From Corynespora cassiicola (taxonomy: Eukaryota > Ascomycota > Dothideomycetes > Pleosporales > Corynesporascaceae): a DNA stretch of 64,000 bases. The translations under genes were made by a program, and so were the position numbers. Every line of letters starts with the position of its first letter. Position 1 is the stretch's first letter. The DNA lies in NCBI GenBank assembly GCA_022059125.1, contig JAEUWY010000002.1, forward strand, positions 806,001 to 870,000, written 5' to 3'. The notes under the pieces were generated by a model. It did no database searches, was not told the origin of the DNA, and saw only the letters and a list, made by a program, of their open reading frames with translations. Shown here piece after piece: positions 32,071 through 42,716 of this stretch.

Positions 32071-33117
32071 TCAGTCCATGTCCTCGAGGCTGCCGGCGGT
32101 GTCAGACTGAACTAGTTCTTCGGAGACAGCAATGCCAACTAGGCACTCGCCGAGCATATTCTCCCAATTCACCCAGGGATGAACCTCCATGAAGAGCTTG
32201 GTTCCGTCTTTACCTGCGACTCTTCTTAGCTCGCCCTCTCCACCTGGGTGGAAGGGCAAGTACGGGGTAATGTTGTAGACCTTGCCCTGATAGCTGGACC
32301 AGGCTGGCTTTCCCTTCCTGCCGTTGTTATGCTTAAGCATCGAGGGCGTGACTCGGATCATGGCTGGCACGCCTGACAGATTCTTTCCGGAACGCTGGAG
32401 GTTTGCCCAGTCCAGAGGCGAGTGCCCAGGGGAGAGAAGCACCTTTCCTCGGGCGTTTGGGGTCTTGACCGTGGGGCCCGTGGGAGGCGGTCCTAAGCTC
32501 CCGTTTGAGACGGGTGGGCCTCGGTTTGGGATGGGACCACGTTGGGGGAGCGGCCCCGAAGACGGCACGTGCAGCGACTGCGAGGCGGTCGGAAGAGCAC
32601 GCAAGTTGGAGGGAACGATGCGAGGGGGAGGCGGCATGAGAGACGAAGCCGGCCTTGGCGGCGGTGCCATGGAGGCAGGCTTCGGAGGCGGGGCCATGAG
32701 CGACGGCGGCTGCGGCGACGGCGATGGCGCAGGCCGAGCGGCAGAGGCTCGTTGGGCCGAATTCATGGCTGGGAACGAGGGCGGGGGTAAGTTGTCCTCT
32801 GCCTCATCGTCGGAGCTGTCGTCAGCAGCGAGCGTGAGGCTGGGGATGGTGGGCACATTTCGAGGACTGCCCCGTGGAGCGGCTTTGGGGGTCGTCTGCG
32901 GCGAGGGACTGTCTCGAGTTTCGTGCTGCGTCTGGTCCTCAGGCACTTGGGCAGACGCAGCCTCTTCCCTCCCCGTCTGTGAAGATCTGACCTCTGGCTT
33001 GGGGGTCGACTCAGGGGGCCCGGCTGCTGCGGGAAAAAAGGAGCTCCATGTCGAGGGCGGATGGTGGTAGAGCAGGACAGACAGCGATATGGCGAGAACA
33101 GTGACAGCTACGAGCAT
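32071..33117 (-). CDS. Membrane-anchored cytochrome b5-like heme protein (Irc21-type)
   Basis: 348 residues in one frame. An N-terminal hydrophobic helix (VAVTVLAISLSVLLY) is followed by a long Pro/Ser-rich linker (about 25-235) and a C-terminal cytochrome b5 fold. The heme ligands are His290 (FHPGGEG) and His313 (EVHPWVNWENML). The surrounding PAMIRVTPSMLKHNN and GTKLFMEVHPWV segments resemble yeast Irc21 and the b5 part of NCB5OR-type proteins. It likely passes electrons to a membrane-associated oxidase, but the partner is unknown. The frame stays open for about 180 nt upstream of the chosen ATG without another ATG, so an upstream exon cannot be excluded. Confidence 0.82.
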   Translation of the reverse strand: MLVAVTVLAISLSVLLYHHPPSTWSSFFPAAAGPPESTPKPEVRSSQTGREEAASAQVPEDQTQHETRDSPSPQTTPKAAPRGSPRNVPTIPSLTLAADDSSDDEAEDNLPPPSFPAMNSAQRASAARPAPSPSPQPPSLMAPPPKPASMAPPPRPASSLMPPPPRIVPSNLRALPTASQSLHVPSSGPLPQRGPIPNRGPPVSNGSLGPPPTGPTVKTPNARGKVLLSPGHSPLDWANLQRSGKNLSGVPAMIRVTPSMLKHNNGRKGKPAWSSYQGKVYNITPYLPFHPGGEGELRRVAGKDGTKLFMEVHPWVNWENMLGECLVGIAVSEELVQSDTAGSLEDMD

Positions 33118-33710
33118 GTCGCGGGCCCGGCTCCAGTCTGCCGGGGAAGCGAAGCTGTCAGAGTAAGGGAAAGGGACGATCCGGGGCAGCAGAGGGCGGT
33201 TGTGGCGAGCGAGCAGAAAAGGTGATGCGCCTACAGGCGGGACCCGTCCCTGACAGATGCAAATGTCCTGGCGATGATTCAGCGATCCGATCCAGCCCTA
33301 CGGGCGGCGGTACGGCGTGTCCTTACAGCCAAAGACGCAGCTGCAGAAGCGCACATGGGCAGATACCCCGCCGTACAGGCCGACGCGCGCAGATCGCCCT
33401 GCTCGATGACGCCGGCGGGACGGAGCGGCCGCGGATTCCAATCTGGGCAAACACCGACTTTTTTTTTTCCCTCTGCACAGCAGGCCGTGGCATATGCTGT
33501 CGCAGCCCTGCCGTCACATGGCCACACAGAATCCGGGCCCCACGCCCGCGCAGTCAAGGCTGGTTGTTGTGCGAGCCCTAGGTACTCCCACTACATGCGG
33601 ACCCACCAAACCATGCCAGGCCGACATAAAAGCAACCTCGGGCCCCACCACCCCTCACTTATCTGATATCTGAAGACCACCACGATCCATTGACGCATAC
33701 CCGGTGAATC
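33118..33710. promoter_or_regulatory. Divergent region between cytochrome b5 and NPT1 genes
   Basis: 593 bp. It holds a T-run followed by C/T at 33460-33475 and a GC-rich middle. Minus-strand coding potential persists for about 180 nt next to 33118. Confidence 0.35.
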
Positions 33711-35322
33711 ATGGCAACCGAGTCCAGCTCCGTCTTGCCCGAGGGCGTCTTCTCGCTGCTCGATACGTCCGTAGCCCTGCGCAATTGTCCGTGTACGCGG
33801 AGCCTTTTTTGCTGACTCGAGCCCAGGGACTTGTACAAGCTTACCATGCAATGCTGCATCCTCAAGTTCTTCCCCGATGTCTCCGTGACCTACAGCTTCA
33901 CCAATCGCACTCCGGAGAAGAAGCTCAGCCGTGCTGCCTTTCGCTGGCTTCAAGCCCAGGTCGACAGTAGGCTTTGCGCCGCCTCCGATATGCCCTCCGC
34001 TAACCGCTGTGTCAGAGCTCGAGCACGTCTCCGTATCCGACGACGAACTTCGATTCCTAAGGGAAAAGTGCCCTTACTTGAACGAACAATACCTGCGGTT
34101 CCTCTCCCAGTTCCATTTACACCCTTCCAAACAGCTGGAGCTGGTCTTCACGCCCATTGACGACACTGGCTCGGACGAGGATCTGGGCGATTTCCGCATA
34201 CACACCGAGGGCCTCTGGGTAGACACCATCTTGTACGAGATCCCCCTCCTTGCCTTGGTCAGCGAGGCCTACTTCAAGTTTTGCGACAAGGACTGGACCC
34301 ATGCGGGACAGGTTGAGAAGGCGTATGAGAAGGGCGCAAAGTTGCTCGAGGCTGGCTGTGTCTTCTCCGAGTTCGGCACCAGGAGGCGTCGCGACTACCA
34401 CACCCAAGACTTGGTTCTCCAGGGCCTGCGCCGTGCAGAGGCGGACGCCATCGAGAAGGGATGGAAAGGCAAGCTCACGGGAACGAGCAACGTTTACTTC
34501 GCCATGAAGCATGACGTGGTCCCCGTCGGAACCGTGGCGCACGAGTGGTTCATGGGCGTCGCCGCCATCACCAACGACTACGAGCACGCCAACCAAATCG
34601 CTCTAGAGTACTGGACGTCGACGTTTGGCGAAGGCGTACTGGGAATCGCGCTGACGGATACGTTCGGAACGCCAGCGTTCCTCCAGGCATTCAAGCAGGA
34701 GGTGCCTCAGATCACAACCGCTGCGCCAGGCGGGGCCACGACGCTGGCGTCGACGGAGGCTCCCATCAAGGCGGGTCTTGACGGGTCCCAGAGGCCCAAG
34801 CGGACCTATGCAGACGTCTTCACGGGCGTGCGCCAGGATTCGGGCGATCCCCTAGAGTTCATCAAGACGATGCGCGAGTTCTATGACCAGCAGGGCGTCG
34901 AGGGAAAGAAGACGATTGTGTTCTCCGACTCGCTCAACATCGACCTCTGCCTCAAGTACAAGGCTGCGGCTGAGGCACAGGGCTTCCAGCCGACATTTGG
35001 AGTGGGGACGTTCTTGACGAGTAAGCACGCATGCCATGCCATGGCTGCACAAGGGGCCTATAACGGACTCGCTAACAAAAACATAGACGACTTTGTGCAA
35101 CAGTCGACGGGCAAGAAGTCGGTGCCCCTAAACATTGTCATCAAGATAGCGTCTGCGTCAGGGCGTGCTGCGGTCAAGATCAGCGACAACATTGGCAAGA
35201 ACACGGGCGACAAGGACACGGTCGAGGAGGTCAAGCAGCGGCTAGGCTACAAGGAGCAGACGTGGGCGGGCGGAGACGAGAAGACGCGGTGGGGTACAGC
35301 AGACCAGGCGGCGCCGGCGTGA
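33711..35322 (+). CDS. NPT1: Nicotinate phosphoribosyltransferase
   Basis: Exons 33711-33766, 33827-33966, 34016-35020 and 35087-35322 encode 478 residues. It converts nicotinate and PRPP to nicotinate mononucleotide in the Preiss-Handler NAD salvage route. Joins recover family motifs: LLDTDLYKLTMQ at the first junction, QAQVDKLEHVS at the second, and GTFLTNDFVQQSTGKKS at the last. Conserved active-site segments include FSEFGTRRRR, VPVGTVAHEW, TDTFGT, GVRQDSGDP and VFSDSL. The first donor (GTCCGT) is weak but is needed to create TDLYK. The short Lys-rich C-terminus is usual for fungal forms. Confidence 0.95.
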
Positions 35323-36257
35323 AGGGCGTAGTCGGGACCTTCAAGGTGCATTTTTGAGGTGCAGTAGGCTGCAACACGTGGACGGGCGCAGAGGATACCC
35401 AGGCAAGATGGAGTAGGCGTTTGCGAGCTAGCTCAATCCGAGTTGTGTTTGCGAGCATGTGCGGGTCATGTAACGTGCGGTGCTTATGTGCTGGGGGTTG
35501 GGGGCTGATGGATGGATGGGACTGCTGTGACGAGGGCCGGTGGGCGGTGCACAAGTCCACAGGCTCATTACCGCGTGCCCGTGGCAATTTGGGGCTTCGG
35601 TCCGCGCCATTGGGCCCCCTGCGGACGCGCACCAGCAAGGGCGGGCGGTGGTGACGGGCGAAGATGAAGAGCAGCTCATAGAGAGAGCTGGCGAGCTCGC
35701 AGCACCGCCCAGAGCAGATGCAGGTCAAAAATAGACGGCGTGAGATGGGCGGCGTGCAGGGCAGCTGAGTGGCTAGGGGCGGTTGCGGGAGGGGGCGAAG
35801 GCCCAGGCGGCGCGCTAGCCATGGCGAACGTTGGCCGGGGGCGGCCTGGCCTGCGCGCTCTCCTCTGGCTGGCGCCTTTCAGCTTACAGCCCTGAGCCCC
35901 AGGAAACGCGCCCGAAACTTCATATCCTCCCTCCCACGCCCGCCCTCTCGCTGCAGCCCACCGCCTGCATTGAGAAGCCCTCGCCCTCGCCTTCGCCCGG
36001 CACCGCATCACCGCATCACCACCCTCGCCTGCTCTTCCCTGCGGCGCACTCCAACCGCCGGCCCGCCCAGCGCTGCACCCTGTCTCAGACTTTCAGGAGT
36101 TTCCAGAAGCCCGCACACCACACGGGTCCGGTTTCAGCATGAGCGTAAGCACCACCACTCGTCGACGCCGCATCCTCGCCTTTTGCGCCTGTTCGCAGCT
36201 GCTCTTCTCCTCTCCACACTTGCACTCCCCCCTTTGCTTTTTTCCTCCCAACTAACA
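35323..36257. promoter_or_regulatory. Upstream region of the syntaxin gene
   Basis: 935 bp. It contains long C/T-rich stretches (about 35900-36250) typical of a filamentous-fungal promoter and 5' leader. The 291-codon frame across 35769-36644 is a compositional artefact overlapping the real start. Confidence 0.4.
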
Positions 36258-37310
36258 ATGGCGGCTCAGTACGGAGGATACAACCAGATGGGCTACGGCA
36301 CCAACCCCTACGACCAGCGCGACGACGACGGTCCGCAGGGCGGCCGCTACAACAACTACTCGCAGGGCCCCTATGACGACCGTAAGTTTGCGTCCCCGCA
36401 CCGTGGTTCTGACCCGAGATGGAACCTAATCTTGAACCAGCGAGCTCCCTCGAGATGCAGCCATACGGACAGCCCTCGGGTGGCGCCGATCCCAATGCCA
36501 TACTCAACGAGTGTCGCGAGGTTGACCGTGCCCTCGACCAGCTCGACGGCCAGCTCGACAACCTCGAGCGCGTCTTCAAGCAGGTGCTCGCGCGCCCTGA
36601 CATGCCCTCGGGCGAGATCTCGAACCTCAGCTCCCAGATCATGACTGGCTACCGCGCCCTTGTCACCCGTGTCAAGAACATCAAGTCCAAGCCCGAGTCG
36701 GGCAACCCGCGCAACGCTCCCCAGGTCGGCAAGGTCGACCGCCGCCTCAAGAGCACCATCAACCGCTACCAGAACCTCGAGGCCGACTTCCGCCGCGACT
36801 CGAGGGCCGCCGCCGAGCGCCAGTACCGCATTGTCCGCCCCGACGCCACCGAGGACGAAGTCCGCCAGGCCGTCGAGGACCCCGATGCGCCCATCTTCCA
36901 GCAGGCTGTGAGTGTTCCGCGCTTGACCAACATGTGATGCCCTCGCTGACTCCCCGCTCCAGCTACTCAGCTCCGACCGCCGCGGCCAGGCCCAGTCGAG
37001 TCTCCGAAATGTCAAGGAGCGCCATGAAGCCATCCAGAAGATCGAGCGCCAGATGGTCGAGCTCGCCCAGCTCTTCCAGGACCTCGACCAAATCGTCATG
37101 CAGCAGGAGCCCCTCGTCGAGAACATCGAGCAAAAGGGCGAGGAGGTGCACCAGAACGTCGTGCAGGCCAACACGGAAATCGGCGGCGCCATCGAGAAGG
37201 CCCGGTCACGCAACCGCAAGAAGTGGTGGTGCCTGCTCATCGTCCTGCTCATCATCATCGTCATTGTCGTCGTGGCCGTCGTCGTCGTCATGGTCAACAA
37301 GCAAAAGTAA
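36258..37310 (+). CDS. SSO1: Plasma-membrane syntaxin, Qa-SNARE (Sso1/2-like)
   Basis: Exons 36258-36381, 36441-36907 and 36963-37310 encode 312 residues. It is the target-membrane SNARE for exocytosis at the plasma membrane. The Gly/Tyr/Asn-rich N-terminus (MAAQYGGYNQMGYGTN) is typical of filamentous-fungal Sso proteins. The Habc bundle covers about 55-195 (CREVDRALDQLDGQLDNLE). The Qa SNARE helix lies at about 210-275 (ERQMVELAQLFQDLDQIVMQQ), followed by basic residues (RSRNRKKWW) and a single C-terminal membrane helix rich in Ile/Val. Confidence 0.95.
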
Positions 37311-38058
37311 ATCTTGCACCATCTGCTCTTTTTACTCGAATCACTTCCTGGCGCACACATACCCTTTTCCTTTTACCCGGTTCCATTTCCACCACCCTTT
37401 ACTCCATATCCGATTTAGTATTAGCAAGGCCGGCCCGATTCATTGTACAGTAACCTCGGGTGCATGTGGACTGCCATCATTTTGCGTCATTTCCTATCTG
37501 TTTCCAAAATTGCCGCCATTACCCTTCTTGCTGTGCCGGCGTCGTTGGCGCCTTGAATTGTTAGCGGCTTCGTCCTGGATCTTCAATCAGCTGTTTGGAA
37601 CGCTTTTGCATGAGGAATGCGTCTGCTGGTTGAATGCATTTGTCGGGTTGGATTACGTTTGTAGGCTATCAATTCCAATACTTTTTTTGCATACCTTTTC
37701 TCTCCGTCTCATGCCTCTGCGACTGATTTGGACTGCCTGACAAGGTTAGAGGGCGCAGGACTGGTACGCGGCAGGTAAGTCGCTCTTGCCCTGTGTTCGC
37801 TCACAGGCTCACGTGCTCACGTGCTCACATCCAGCCCGGTACCTAAGACATTCGAAAGGAAGCCACGATGAACCACATCCCATCTCGTTTCGAAGCTCGG
37901 TCCCGCTCATTTGTTGCAAAACCCATCGACCCCCTACTCAATCCTCACCCTCACCCGTCTCACGCCCATTCGTTCCATGCGCCCATCCTTTACCCACTAC
38001 ATCACCACACTACTCTCCCAACACTGTGCAGCGGGCCTCCACATCTGCTCTTCTTAAG
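37311..38058. promoter_or_regulatory. Upstream region of the phytochrome gene
   Basis: 748 bp. The left half is the 3' flank of the syntaxin gene. The right half is pyrimidine-rich and holds the tandem CACGTG repeat described separately. Confidence 0.4.
37807..37830. promoter_or_regulatory. Tandem 8-bp repeat with two CACGTG E-boxes
   Basis: GCTCACGT, GCTCACGT and GCTCACAT follow head to tail and create two palindromic CACGTG hexamers eight bases apart, about 230 bp upstream of the phytochrome ATG. This is the kind of element bound by bHLH or bZIP dimers. Confidence 0.45.
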
Positions 38059-41000
38059 ATGGAGCGCGTCTTTCCTATCCGCTGCAACATACTCGACGAC
38101 AGCCCTCACCTCACTGGTGCCCACCAGCAGCAGGGTGCGTGCAGAGACGCGCAATTTCGCCCCTTACATCATGTTTCCTCTAGATTGAACGTTAACCCGC
38201 GTCCTTGGCAGAGATCGACCAGCAACGCGTCGTCCTAGTCGATTCGCCTCGCACGGAGAAATCGGACCCGACACCAAAGGTGCCCGAGACTTCGCCCGTG
38301 GTCGAGTTGCCAAGCTTTGATGCTCATGTGTGGTCATCGGGCGCAGCCGTTGAGGATGCCTTTGATGACACCAGTCTCGATGACCCTACCGAATTGAGCT
38401 ATACTGAACGTTGTGAATACGCAATTACAGACGAAGGCCATGGCGTTGTCACAGGGAAACGCGCGCGGTTCACGCGCTGCGAGGACGAGCAAATCCACAT
38501 CCCTGGATCGATCCAATCTCATGGCATGCTCGTAGCCCTTGAGATCATCGACGAGATCAAGCCACGCTACCTCGTCAAGATAGTCAGCGAGAATTCCGAA
38601 TCCATTTTCAGGCACCCCCCTCGGTCTTTGTTCGCCCTGGACGACTTCCTCTCGATATTCCCCATGCATCACCGCGTCAGCTTCAACACCCACACCAGAA
38701 ATGTCCGGAATCAATTCGCTGATACCCAGAGCTCGGCTGAACCCAAGGTTTTCTCTATGACTCTCGTCGATCCGAGGGGTACTTTGATGCCATTGTGGTG
38801 TGCGATGCATTTTGTGGGCCCCCCTCACAATCTACTTGTATGCGAATTCGAGCCGCGTGTGGGGTTGGACGTAGCGACGAGCACCATCGATCTTCCAGCG
38901 TTTCCGTACAATAGCTTAGACAGTGACCCACGACAGGCGCAGTCAAGTTTTATCAGCAGAAGCAAGCCGCTAAACGTCGACGTTGGCAAAATGTTTCTAA
39001 TCGAAGGCAGCACGATGGAGGTTCTCAACGTCATGTCCATGATCCAACAGCAATTGTCTAGCCAAGAAAACATTCAGGACTTGTTGGACGTCATTGTCGG
39101 ACTGGTCAAGGATCTGACCGGACAGCATCGAGTCATGGCGTATGCCTTTGATGAGCAATTCAATGGAAAGGTCGTATCAGAGCTGCTCGATTCCAGAGCA
39201 TCCTCCGACATCTTCAAAGGCCTCCATTTTCCCGCGACAGATATTCCTACCCAGGCGAGAGAGCTGTTGGTTGAATCCATCACCTTCCATGTGGGCAGTA
39301 TTGACGCATGCTAGATACAAGATCAACCGTGTGAGAGTGCTATTTGACCGTGATCAAGCACCTAGTCGTCTCATCTACCGAACAGCTACCGAACTTGACA
39401 CCCCCTTGGACCTCACGCACGCTTATCTCCGCGCCATGAGCCCCGTTCACCTACACTACTTGAAGAACATGGGCGTGAGATCAACTATGTCCGTTTCTCT
39501 GGATTTCAAAAACGAGCTTTGGGGACTCCTGGTTGGCCATTCATATGGTCCACAGCGCGTTCCGTTTCCAAATCGGGAGCTTGTATACTGGCTAGGAATT
39601 TCAGCCTCTAGCTGCCTAGATAAGTTACTAAATGCCGAAAGGCTACAGGCTCGGAGTGCATTGGCAGCCATGCAGCTCGATTTTGGGCCGAGAGTTTGGA
39701 TAGCAGCATCAACAGATGAACTTCTTCGATTGTTCAGAGCAGACTTTGGTTTTCTTGTCGTCCAAGGTGAAGCACGTACGATCGGGAGGCTTTCTTCTTA
39801 CCTTGAGGCGATGACGCTTTTGCGATATGTTTACTTCAGGAACTTTGGAAAGACATTTGCATCAAACAACATCACCAAAGATTTCCCGGATCTCGTATAC
39901 AAACCAGGCTTTGACAGTATAGCTGGCATACTGATTATCCCTCTTTCTCAAACCGCGGGCGATTTCATCGTCTTCTTTCGCGCTGGCAGGGACAAGACCG
40001 TTCACTGGGCGGGCAACCCCAACATGTCGAAGAAGACAAAAGGTGGTCGGCTTGAGCCGCGGAACTCGTTCAGAAAATACACAGAGACCGTCAGGCGGAC
40101 CTGTGAGCCTTGGCGCGAGGAACAGTTCGAAGCAGCTGGTATGCTATTTCTCGTGTATGGCAGTGAGTTTGAGGGGCCCCAGAAGCTGTTCATTTCTATG
40201 CTAAAATTTCTAGATTTCATCCGAGTTTGGCGCCAGAAAGAGCAAGCTTTGGCTGAGACCCGAATGAAAAGGCTTCTCCTCGTCAACCTTTCTCATGAAG
40301 GCGGGTTCACAGCATACAAGACTTGTCTCTTGCTGATGTTTGAGCAGTTCGTACGCCACTCAACGCTGTGGTCAACTGGCTCGAAATGGCATTGGATAAA
40401 GAGCTGGATAAATCGGTCAAGAAAATCCTTTCCATGTCTCACCGCGCAAGCAAAAGTTTAATCTACGTCATTGATGACCTCTTACATCTTACTGGGGGTC
40501 TTTAAACTCTTCGCATATCGGTGAATACTGTCATTGACCCGATTCTAGGCACAAGGCACCCGGTCCCTCTGGCGAGTTCAGCGTTCGATCTGCCACGAGG
40601 GATTCAAAAGACATTGGATCAACTTCAAACTCACGCAATGCGTAAAAACCTAACATTTGATGTGATCAAGGATCTAGATTTACCACAATTTGTTGTGGGA
40701 GATTTGCAGCGGTTGCAGCAATCGGTGTCTAGCCTTGTCACCAATGCAATCACTCACACTGATGAGGGGGGAATCGTCGTACATCTTGCGCTGGTAACAA
40801 CTGTTGGCGAGAGTTCCGTCATCCAGATTTCTGTTCAAGATAGCGGTCATGGAATGACTGAGCAGGAGCTGGATGAGCTTTTTCAGGAGTTTGAACAACT
40901 TTCGGACGATGACGAAACGCCCGAGAAATCTCCTGCTGAAGAAAAGCCTACTGTCCGTCCTAGGCCAGCTCCAAAACTTGGTCTCGGACTGGCCCTTCTT

Positions 41001-42284
41001 GCCCGCTACATCAAACACAGCGGCGGCCAAGTTCGTGGCAAGTCAGTTCCCGGAAAAGGTTCGACTTTCGCCATTGAGATACCCATGCAGCGTGCAAACG
41101 AAGCCGCTGATTCGGTGAGGACACGGGAGACATTCTCGAGTCGGCGATCTAGGAACGTTTCCGATATCAGTCCCGAAACACCTCATCGACCAAGCCTACG
41201 TGCTATCAAGTTTCCAACATCGCCGGCCTTGTTCCAGATACCAATGCTACAAGTCGACCCTCCAAAAGCCGAATTGTTAGAAAAAGCACCTGAGATTACC
41301 CAGGGAGTCATTGCTAGCCCCGGGACGTCTGATCTTACGAAAACACTCAGCGAGACTCCCCTTAAAGAAAATTTGACAGTACTAGTCGCTGATGACAACT
41401 CCATCAATCTCGCAATCCTATGCCGGAGGTTGAACAAAATGGGCCACAAGTGCAAAATGAGCCGCGATGGTCAGCAATGCTTCGAAACGTGGCAGCAGCA
41501 CCGTAGCGAGATCGACTTCGTGTTGATGGATTTGAATATGCCTCTCATCAGTGGCGTACAAGCGACAGAGATGATTCGGGCTGTGGAATATGTGCCTCTT
41601 TTTGAGCAAACTCCGCGCTTTGTCTCTCCGGCCCACTCGTTGGCATCGAAGAGGCGACCTACGCCTCATCCAGGGCGGCAAGTATCCTTCAACGACTCCG
41701 AATTTTCGGCTGACGCACCATCTGGGCCAATGACAATATCATCCGTAGGGTCTCCGCCAGTTTCGCCCACTTCACCAAATCCGCCGCATCACACGTTTCT
41801 CGACGCTATACAAGGCGACAGTGCCAATTCAGAGACTGGCATGCAGTATCAGCAGAGGCCTTCGCCTTCTGCACTGAGGCCCAAGCATAGAGATATGCCC
41901 ATCCTTCGGCCTTCTTCATCCCAGGAGACGCAAGAGTCATCTTACTTTCCCCCTAACGGATTGATTTCGGATAGTACTTCTCCATTTTCTCAATCCTGGA
42001 CAAAGTTGTCCTCGATTTCTCCCCCTGACCTGCGCTCAGAGTCCTCGTTCCCCTCTCCAATGCTGCCAGACTTGCCTGTGCGAGTCCCGATATTTGCTGT
42101 ATCTGCAAGTCTAGATAAGCATCCACAGCGGACATTGATAGCGTCTGGATTTGATGGCTGGCTGACGAAGCCTATCGACTTTGCCCGTCTCGACGTCATT
42201 TTGAGAGGGGCAATCGACAAAAGCACCAGGGAGAAGGCCATGTGCCGAACCAATGACTTCAGGAATGGTGGTTGGTTCAGATGA
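38059..42284 (+). CDS. fphA: Fungal phytochrome (hybrid histidine kinase photoreceptor)
   Basis: Six exons: 38059-38134, 38212-39265, 39315-40162, 40214-40300, 40348-40497 and 40549-42284, giving 1316 residues. It should bind a bilin and sense red/far-red light, passing phosphate from His to Asp. The order is PAS with chromophore Cys115 (RCEDEQIHIPGSIQ), GAF (GLHFPATDIPTQARELYKIN; MSPVHLHYLKNMGVRS), PHY, HisKA with His687 (LSHEVRTPLN), HATPase (N-box SLVTNAITHT; DSGHGM; GLGLAL), and REC with Asp1066 (VLMDLNMP) interrupted by a long Ser/Pro insert, then LTKPIDF. Splicing is odd: intron 2 starts GTTGGT, intron 4 starts GC (GCGGGT), and the donor of intron 5 is GTCTTT with an in-frame TAA inside it. 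The gene is probably intact, but decay or regulated splicing is possible. Confidence 0.88.
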
Positions 42285-42716
42285 TTGACGGGTATGCTGT
42301 TTCGGAGCTGCATTGTATGGACGAAGAGTGGAACGGTGCGAAGTTTGCTGCGAAGGTGACCAGTCACGTGCACTGAGCCCTTGTCCTCAAGACCTTGGTA
42401 CCCTAGATAATCCTAGCAACCTGTGACACCCTGCCCATCCAAAGGGTCCAGAAGGATTCCTGTTAAACCTTGTTCCGTGCGTTGTGGCTGTCATAGGCCC
42501 TGAAACCTGGAACTTGGACGCTAAATGCGAAGTGACGTAGTGGGTCTTGTAAGGCGACCTTAAATACACCAACCCCGAATTCCAAGCCCCGGTCATGATC
42601 TACCGCGCATTATTGAACCCTTTTTCCCACTTATCTTGAATTTGCATCACTATTGCAAGCGATTTTGTCTAATCTGAAAACCCTCAAAAGACCTGTGTAT
42701 CTCATCTGATTTCACC
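42285..42716. promoter_or_regulatory. Promoter region of the repeat protein gene
   Basis: 432 bp between two plus-strand genes. It ends in a CACC-ATG context. No TATA box was identified with confidence. Confidence 0.35.

Noticed and set aside
35769..36644. 291-codon plus-strand frame upstream of and across the syntaxin start
   Set aside because: Arg/Pro/Ser-rich translation of C/T-rich leader DNA; it conflicts with the clear syntaxin exons.
40503..40505. In-frame TAA taken as proof that the phytochrome is a pseudogene
   Set aside because: It falls inside a 51-nt interval bounded by GT and AG whose removal keeps the frame, and the downstream HATPase and REC domains are intact. The oddity is kept as a finding instead.
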